This document shows, piece by piece, positions 58,854 to 64,000 of a DNA stretch of 64,000 bases. The translations under genes were made by a program, and so were the position numbers. Numbering within the stretch: the stretch's first letter is position 1; the number at the start of each line of letters is the position of its first letter. This DNA comes from CAYZHM01 sp964478225 (GTDB lineage: Bacteria > Pseudomonadota > Alphaproteobacteria > Micavibrionales > Micavibrionaceae). Below the pieces are notes generated by a model. The model was not told where the DNA came from, did not search any database, and saw nothing but the letters and a program-made list of their open reading frames with translations. The stretch spans positions 1-64,000 of the forward strand of contig CAYZHM010000006.1 in the NCBI GenBank assembly GCA_964478225.1, read 5' to 3'.

Positions 58854-60263
58854 ATGAATATTTTTGAATTTTTTCATTTTGTTGGAAGTAATGTTTGGCT
58901 CTATGGCGGGGCCTTTTTGGTTGTGCTTAGTATTTTGGTGTTTGTGCATGAGTGGGGGCATTACATCATTGCCCGTTTGTGCGGTATTCGTGTTGAAACA
59001 TTCTCGATTGGCTTTGGTAAAGAGTTGTTTGGATGGAGCGATACGCATGGAACGCGCTGGAAGTTTTCACTGATCCCGCTGGGCGGGTATGTCAAAATGT
59101 TTGGAGATACTGATCCGGCGAGTGCTTCGCATGAAGATGCGATCAAGGATGAGAATGGTAAAGTTCGTGCGATGACGGCGAAGGAAAGAAGCGAAGCCTT
59201 CTTTGCCAAATCTGTATGGAAGCGTGCCGCGGTTGTGGTAGCAGGGCCAGCGATTAACTATATTTTTGCGATTATTCTGCTTTGTGGGTTGTTTGTTTTT
59301 AGCGGTAAACCGATGACGCCGCCGGTTGCAGGCGCGGTTATTGGTGGATCGAGCGCCGAGAAGGCGGGGTTCCAACCTGGGGATTTGGTGTTGTCTATTG
59401 ATGGGGATGTGATCGAGGATTTTGATGATATTCGCCGCGATATGATGATCGGGCTTAATGAAGAAAAACACTTCAAGATTAAGCGGGGGGAAGAGGTTCT
59501 GGAGCTTATAGCTTCTCCTGAATTGGTGCAGGAAAAGGACCATTTTGGTTTTAGCAACAGCCGGGGTGTTCTTGGGCTGATGAGTCCGCAGAGTGCTATT
59601 CCGCTTGACGTCATCCGTAAGATTGATGGGCGTGATTACAACGGTAAAGAGAATCCTGATGCGGTGCGCAAGGCTTTGTTAAGCAAGATGGGGAATAGGG
59701 CTGAGATAGAGATTTCCGTAAGCGGAAGCGGTGAGGATGAAGAGCATAGAATTTACATTGTGAACCTCAACGCGGCTTATAACGAGAATTTGGGAACGGA
59801 AGAAAATTTGATTGAGAAGGACTTGTTGTTCGTTTTTTCAACAGCAGAGATTTTTTTCGTTAAATACAGTCCGCAGGAAGCCATTGGGAAAGCGTTACAA
59901 GAAACATGGTCAATTACAGTTGGGACGCTGGAAGCTATTGGGCAGATTATTACGGGCACGCGCAGCACCAAAGAACTTGGAGGTATTGTGCGTATTGGTG
60001 CAATGGCCGGCGACATGGCGCAGCAGGGTTTTGTTGCGTTGGTGATGTTTACGGCATTGCTGTCGATTAACCTAGGGTTAATTAACCTATTCCCGATTCC
60101 ACTGCTGGATGGCGGGCATTTGGTGTTTTATGCGTTTGAAGCGGCCATAGGCAAGCCAATTCCTGAAAAAGTGCAGGATTATGCCTTTCGGGCGGGGTTT
60201 GTGTTCCTGATCGGGGTCATGGTTTTTGCGAATTTGAATGATATTTTGCAATTGGTTTTGTAA
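58854..60263 (+). CDS. rseP: site-2 membrane metalloprotease RseP family
   Basis: This intramembrane zinc protease releases envelope-stress sigma factors and clears signal peptides. The zinc motif H32-E-W-G-H36 lies in the first helix, one or two PDZ domains occupy about 130-310, and the third ligand region P-I-P-L-L-D-G-G-H lies near residue 415-423. It comes between dxr and bamA, the normal alphaproteobacterial order. The length of 469 aa is slightly long. Confidence 0.96.
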   Translation: MNIFEFFHFVGSNVWLYGGAFLVVLSILVFVHEWGHYIIARLCGIRVETFSIGFGKELFGWSDTHGTRWKFSLIPLGGYVKMFGDTDPASASHEDAIKDENGKVRAMTAKERSEAFFAKSVWKRAAVVVAGPAINYIFAIILLCGLFVFSGKPMTPPVAGAVIGGSSAEKAGFQPGDLVLSIDGDVIEDFDDIRRDMMIGLNEEKHFKIKRGEEVLELIASPELVQEKDHFGFSNSRGVLGLMSPQSAIPLDVIRKIDGRDYNGKENPDAVRKALLSKMGNRAEIEISVSGSGEDEEHRIYIVNLNAAYNENLGTEENLIEKDLLFVFSTAEIFFVKYSPQEAIGKALQETWSITVGTLEAIGQIITGTRSTKELGGIVRIGAMAGDMAQQGFVALVMFTALLSINLGLINLFPIPLLDGGHLVFYAFEAAIGKPIPEKVQDYAFRAGFVFLIGVMVFANLNDILQLVL

Positions 60264-60417
60264 CGCCTTTTTTCGTTTAATCTCTGGCTATTCTCCGGAT
60301 TTCCTCATAAACTGGCTTTTGCTGTGTTTAAAGGGCGAAAGATTCTATCTTAAGCCCTTGCAATTCACCTAATTTTTGAATAATCCTTGAGTGTTGAAAA
60401 TCCACGATCGAGATATC

Positions 60418-62673
60418 ATGAAAAGACTATTTCTTACCCTTGCGGCTGTCCTGCTTTTTACTCAAAGCGCTTTTGCTGAACAAACTATTCGCGAGATTCG
60501 CGTGACAGGGGCGCAACGTATCGAACCTGCGACCATCTTGTCTTATCTGGATTTGGATGTCGGTGATGAGATGAGCCGTCCGGCGATGGACAAAGCGCTT
60601 AAGGGATTGTTTGCGACTGGGTTGTTCGTAGACGTGACTTTGCGTCAGGATGGTAGTGTTCTTTTTGTTGAGGTTGTCGAAAACCCGGTTATTAATGAGA
60701 TCGCCTTTGAGGGGAACGACAAGCTGGAGGACGATGAATTGTTGTCCGAGATTCAATTAAGACCCCGTCAGGTTTTTACGCGGACGAAGGTGCAGTCCGA
60801 TGTTTCGCGTCTTTATCAGGTTTACCGTGCTAGTGGCCGTTTTTCTGTGGTGATTGAGCCTAAGGTTATCAAGCTTGATCAGAACCGCGTTAATCTTGTT
60901 TTTGAAATTGATGAAGGCGGAGTGACATCCGTTGAGAAGATCAGTTTTGTTGGTAACCAGAGATTTGATGATGATACTTTGCGTAGTGAGATCAGCACCA
61001 AGGAGAGTGCTTGGTACCGCTTTATTGCGACGGACGATCGTTATGATCCGGACAGGCTTTCTTACGACCAGGAGCTGTTGCGCAAGTTTTACTTGAAGAA
61101 TGGTTATGCTGATTTTCAGATTATTTCGGCCAATGCTGAGTTGTCGAATGATCGTGAGAATTTCTTCCTGACGTTTACGGTTGAGGAAGGTGACCGGTAT
61201 AAGGTTGGGAATGTCAACGTCAATTCACAAATCCTTAATTTTGATCCATCAGCTCTGGAGGCAGTGGTTGAGATTAAGGGTGGTGATTGGTATGACGCTG
61301 AGCGTGTTCAGGAGCACGTGGACAAGATGACGGATGTTCTTGGAGATATGCAGTATGCGTTCGTGAGCGTGACACCGGATATTCAACGTAACCGCGATAC
61401 GAAGACGGTTGATGTGACCTTTGTTGTGAATGAATCGCCGCGTGTATTCGTTGAGCGCGTGAATGTGAATGGAAACGTCAGAACGCTCGATAAAGTTTTA
61501 CGCCGTGAGATGTCGCTTGTTGAAGGTGACCCGTTCAATCGTTCGAAATTGGCGCGTTCGGAACAGAAATTGAAAGACCTTGATTTTTTCGAGAAGGTTG
61601 ATGTTCAGGTTTCTCAGGGATCAGCACCGGACAAAAGCGTTATTGATATTGATGTGATGGAAAAGTCTACAGGCGAGCTTTCTGTTGGCGCTGGTTTTTC
61701 TACGAACGACGGGCCTTTGGCTGACTTCCGTATCACTGAACGGAACCTTATGGGTAAGGGCCAGCAATTGTCTTTGGCGGCTGTTGTAGCGGGTAAGCGT
61801 ACAGAGTTTGATGTTGGCTTTACGGAGCCGTATTTCCTTGATCGTGATTTGTCAGCAGGGGTTGATTTGTTCCATATTACTCGCGACTTCCAGGACGAAA
61901 GCTCGTATGACCAGCGCCGGACAGGCGGTGGATTGCGTCTTGGTTATCCTTTGTCTGAGCGTTGGCGCCAGACTTTTGGATATCGTATCGAGAGCAATGA
62001 TATCCGCAATGTGGACGCTGATGCCTCACGTTTTATTCGTGATCAAGAAGGCCGCCGCGATACATCAGCGATTAATCAGCGCTTGGTATATGATAGCCGC
62101 GACAGCAAGTTGTTCCCGACGGACGGATATATGTACTGGCTGGACACGGAGCTTGCCGGCTTAGGTGGTCATGCGAAATATGTTTCCGGGCAAACAGGGG
62201 CTTCTGTTTACTATCCTTTGGCGGATCGTTGGACTTTGAACTTGTTGGGCGAGGTTGGTGCTATCGGTGGGTATAGTGATACAGATGTGGAGATTAATGA
62301 ACGGTTCTTCCTTGGTGGATCGACCTTGCGTGGTTTCTCGAAGTCTGGCGTAGGGCCTCGTGACTCAACGACAGATGATGCTTTGGGCGGTAATTATTTC
62401 TATCGCGGGACGGCCGAGATGAGTTTTCCTGTTGGATTGCCCGAAGAGATGGGGGTTTCCGGCCATCTGTTTAATGATGTGGGGAGCTTGTGGGAGCTTG
62501 ATGAGACTGGTCCGGAAGTACAGGACGAGAGCAGCCTTCGTGCAAGTGCCGGCGTCGGGGTTTCGTGGCGGTCGCCATTTGGCCCCGTTCGTGTTGATTT
62601 GGCAAAGCCTTATCTTGATGAAGAATATGATGAAGACGAGGTTTTCCGCTTTAATTTTGGGACACGTTTCTAA
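60418..62673 (+). CDS. bamA: outer-membrane protein assembly factor BamA
   Basis: BamA inserts beta-barrel proteins into the outer membrane. A signal peptide (about 1-20) precedes five POTRA domains (about 25-420) and the C-terminal 16-stranded barrel with the terminal Phe (G-T-R-F). The L6 motif region V-G-P-R is present. I start at ATG 60418, where the signal peptide begins. A GTG nine codons upstream is open but lacks a signal. The length of 751 aa is normal. Confidence 0.97.
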   Translation: MKRLFLTLAAVLLFTQSAFAEQTIREIRVTGAQRIEPATILSYLDLDVGDEMSRPAMDKALKGLFATGLFVDVTLRQDGSVLFVEVVENPVINEIAFEGNDKLEDDELLSEIQLRPRQVFTRTKVQSDVSRLYQVYRASGRFSVVIEPKVIKLDQNRVNLVFEIDEGGVTSVEKISFVGNQRFDDDTLRSEISTKESAWYRFIATDDRYDPDRLSYDQELLRKFYLKNGYADFQIISANAELSNDRENFFLTFTVEEGDRYKVGNVNVNSQILNFDPSALEAVVEIKGGDWYDAERVQEHVDKMTDVLGDMQYAFVSVTPDIQRNRDTKTVDVTFVVNESPRVFVERVNVNGNVRTLDKVLRREMSLVEGDPFNRSKLARSEQKLKDLDFFEKVDVQVSQGSAPDKSVIDIDVMEKSTGELSVGAGFSTNDGPLADFRITERNLMGKGQQLSLAAVVAGKRTEFDVGFTEPYFLDRDLSAGVDLFHITRDFQDESSYDQRRTGGGLRLGYPLSERWRQTFGYRIESNDIRNVDADASRFIRDQEGRRDTSAINQRLVYDSRDSKLFPTDGYMYWLDTELAGLGGHAKYVSGQTGASVYYPLADRWTLNLLGEVGAIGGYSDTDVEINERFFLGGSTLRGFSKSGVGPRDSTTDDALGGNYFYRGTAEMSFPVGLPEEMGVSGHLFNDVGSLWELDETGPEVQDESSLRASAGVGVSWRSPFGPVRVDLAKPYLDEEYDEDEVFRFNFGTRF

Positions 62674-62714
62674 TTTGAAGCGATTATAATTTTACAAAGA
62701 AAGAGAGACCTAAA

Positions 62715-63284
62715 ATGTGGACGAGTAATCTGCTGAGAACATGTATGGCTGTGGGCGTTTGCCTGGGCGCAATGAATAGTTATGCTTTGGCGGAGGACGC
62801 AGCGCCGGCCTCTTCGCAAGGGATGTCGATCGCGATTGTCGATGTGAGATTGTTGTTGACGGACTCTAAAGCCGCGCAAAGCATTCAAAAACAAATAAAA
62901 AAGATGCGCGATAGTTTTTTGAAGGAGTTGGCAGACGAAGAAAAAGAACTTCGTGATCTTGAGAAAGCACTGGTTGAGAGCAAAGATACGGTTTCTGCAG
63001 AAGAGTTTGCAAAGAAGCGTAAGGAGTTTGAAGAAAAGTTGCTGAAGACGCGCCGTGAAGCTGAGGAAAAGCGCCGTAAGCTTGAGCAGGCTGCTGCTGA
63101 GGCATCTGACAAGCTTCGTGAGGAAATTACGGGTGTTGTCGAAGGGATTTCAGAGAAAAAGAAATATGACCTCGTATTGTCTTCGCAGGATGTTGTTGTT
63201 GGTGCGAACTCTCTGAACATCACGAAGGAAGTCATGAAAAAGCTGAATGATGAGGTCAGCGAGATTTCCGTTAAAATGAAATAG
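62715..63284 (+). CDS. skp: OmpH/Skp-family periplasmic chaperone
   Basis: Skp holds unfolded outer-membrane proteins in the periplasm. A signal peptide covers about residues 1-27, and a short beta core begins I-A-I-V-D-V. A long charged coiled coil at about 60-140 forms the tentacles, and the chain returns to the core at the end. At 189 aa it is slightly longer than the E. coli protein. It sits between bamA and lpxD, as usual. Confidence 0.94.
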   Translation: MWTSNLLRTCMAVGVCLGAMNSYALAEDAAPASSQGMSIAIVDVRLLLTDSKAAQSIQKQIKKMRDSFLKELADEEKELRDLEKALVESKDTVSAEEFAKKRKEFEEKLLKTRREAEEKRRKLEQAAAEASDKLREEITGVVEGISEKKKYDLVLSSQDVVVGANSLNITKEVMKKLNDEVSEISVKMK

Positions 63285-63293
63285 GCGTCTTTG

Positions 63294-64000
63294 ATGGCTG
63301 ACCCGCGTTTTTTTGATAAGCAAGGCTCTTTAAAATTAAAAGATGTTGTGCGCTTATCCGGGGCGGCTCTGGGCGAGGGCGTTGATCCTGAGATCGTTAT
63401 AGACGATGTAGGGTCTTTGGAGCAGGCTGATGCGGGTCAGGTCAGTTTTCTTGATAATGTGAAATATAAGCAGGCCTTTGCGCAGACGAGCGCAGGGGCT
63501 GTGTTTGTGCGCGATGAGCTGAAAGCGATTGCGCCAAGCGGGACGGCTGTTCTTATCTCGGATAATCCTTACAGGGCCTATGCATTAACGGCGCAGCACT
63601 TTTATCCGCAGGCCATTCTGAAGGAAAACATTTCCAAGGATGCTCATATCGCTAAGAGCGCCAAGATTGGCAAGAATTGCGTGATTGAGCCTGGCGCTGT
63701 AATTATGGACAACGTTGAGATCGGCGATTATTGCAAGATCGGTGCGAATGCGGTGATTTCGCATGCGATTATCGGGTCGTATGTCAGTATTTATCGCGGG
63801 GCTTGCATTGGACAGGACGGGTTTGGCTTTGCCATCGATCCGAAAGGTTTTGTGAAAGTTCCGCAGCTTGGGCGTGTGATTATTGAAGACCATGTCGAGA
63901 TTGGAGCGAATACGACGATTGATCGCGGGGCCGGACCAGACACTGTTATTGGTGCAGGGACGTGGATCGATAATCTTGTACAGATTGGTCATAATGTTAA
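63294..64000 (+). CDS. lpxD: UDP-3-O-acylglucosamine N-acyltransferase, truncated by the window end
   Basis: LpxD adds the N-linked acyl chain in lipid A synthesis. The visible 235 codons begin at ATG 63294, 9 bases after the skp stop, and run open off the window. They show the N-terminal uridine-binding domain (about 1-105, with Q-V-S-F-L-D-N) followed by left-handed parallel beta-helix hexapeptide repeats (I-G-x-x-x-x). The skp-lpxD order is standard, and lpxA or fabZ would be expected beyond the edge. Confidence 0.95.
   Translation, partial: MADPRFFDKQGSLKLKDVVRLSGAALGEGVDPEIVIDDVGSLEQADAGQVSFLDNVKYKQAFAQTSAGAVFVRDELKAIAPSGTAVLISDNPYRAYALTAQHFYPQAILKENISKDAHIAKSAKIGKNCVIEPGAVIMDNVEIGDYCKIGANAVISHAIIGSYVSIYRGACIGQDGFGFAIDPKGFVKVPQLGRVIIEDHVEIGANTTIDRGAGPDTVIGAGTWIDNLVQIGHNV

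Overview
The window is a stretch of an alphaproteobacterial chromosome, nearly all protein-coding. The evidence is gene order. tig-clpP-lon-hupB-tRNA-Val is followed by a nuo (complex I) locus ending birA-coaX-rnj-DUF1467-proS-lolC-lolD-dnaE, then rpsB-tsf-pyrH-frr-uppS-cdsA-dxr-rseP-bamA-skp-lpxD. These are core blocks in free-living Alphaproteobacteria. Outer-membrane and lipid A genes (bamA, skp, lpxD, a PagL-like deacylase) show a Gram-negative envelope. By eye G+C is about half. The many lineage-specific small genes would fit a deep or poorly sampled group such as Micavibrio relatives, but that is a guess.

Layout. 1-3.1 kb: the 3' end of a tRNA-Leu, then a divergent set of three unknown envelope genes around an intergenic region with three Fur-box-like palindromes lying over both promoters. 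3.1-9 kb: trigger factor, ClpP, Lon, HU and tRNA-Val, with clpX missing from its usual place. 9-13.9 kb: ispG, gabD, ald, small unknown genes and tRNA-Asp. 13.9-17.7 kb: a tandem family of three secreted paralogues of unknown function on the minus strand. 17.9-42 kb: the 14 nuo genes in three plus-strand blocks (A-F, G-I, J-N). Small non-nuo genes, mostly membrane or exported, are inserted between them, usually with translation-coupling overlaps. Two minus-strand inserts split the blocks: a purL-methyltransferase-purQ operon with two small genes and a candidate ncRNA, and a PagL-like gene with a small membrane gene. 42-49.7 kb: biotin ligase, pantothenate kinase, RNase J, an archaeal/eukaryotic-type prolyl-tRNA synthetase, the Lol exporter and a stress-type protein. 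49.7-64 kb: DNA polymerase III alpha, translation factors, isoprenoid and phospholipid synthesis, and the outer-membrane assembly genes up to a truncated lpxD.

How the genes fit together. The nuo locus encodes the respiratory NADH dehydrogenase. ispG, dxr, uppS and cdsA supply isoprenoid, undecaprenyl and phospholipid precursors. RseP, BamA, Skp, LolCD and LpxD build the outer membrane. Tig, ClpP and Lon handle protein folding and turnover. The least explained parts are the Fur-box divergon (0.1-3.1 kb), the three secreted paralogues (13.9-17.7 kb), the extra reading frames inside nuo, and the candidate small RNA near 24.7 kb. No IS element, CRISPR array, prophage or rRNA gene was seen, and no gap between genes exceeds about 300 bases.
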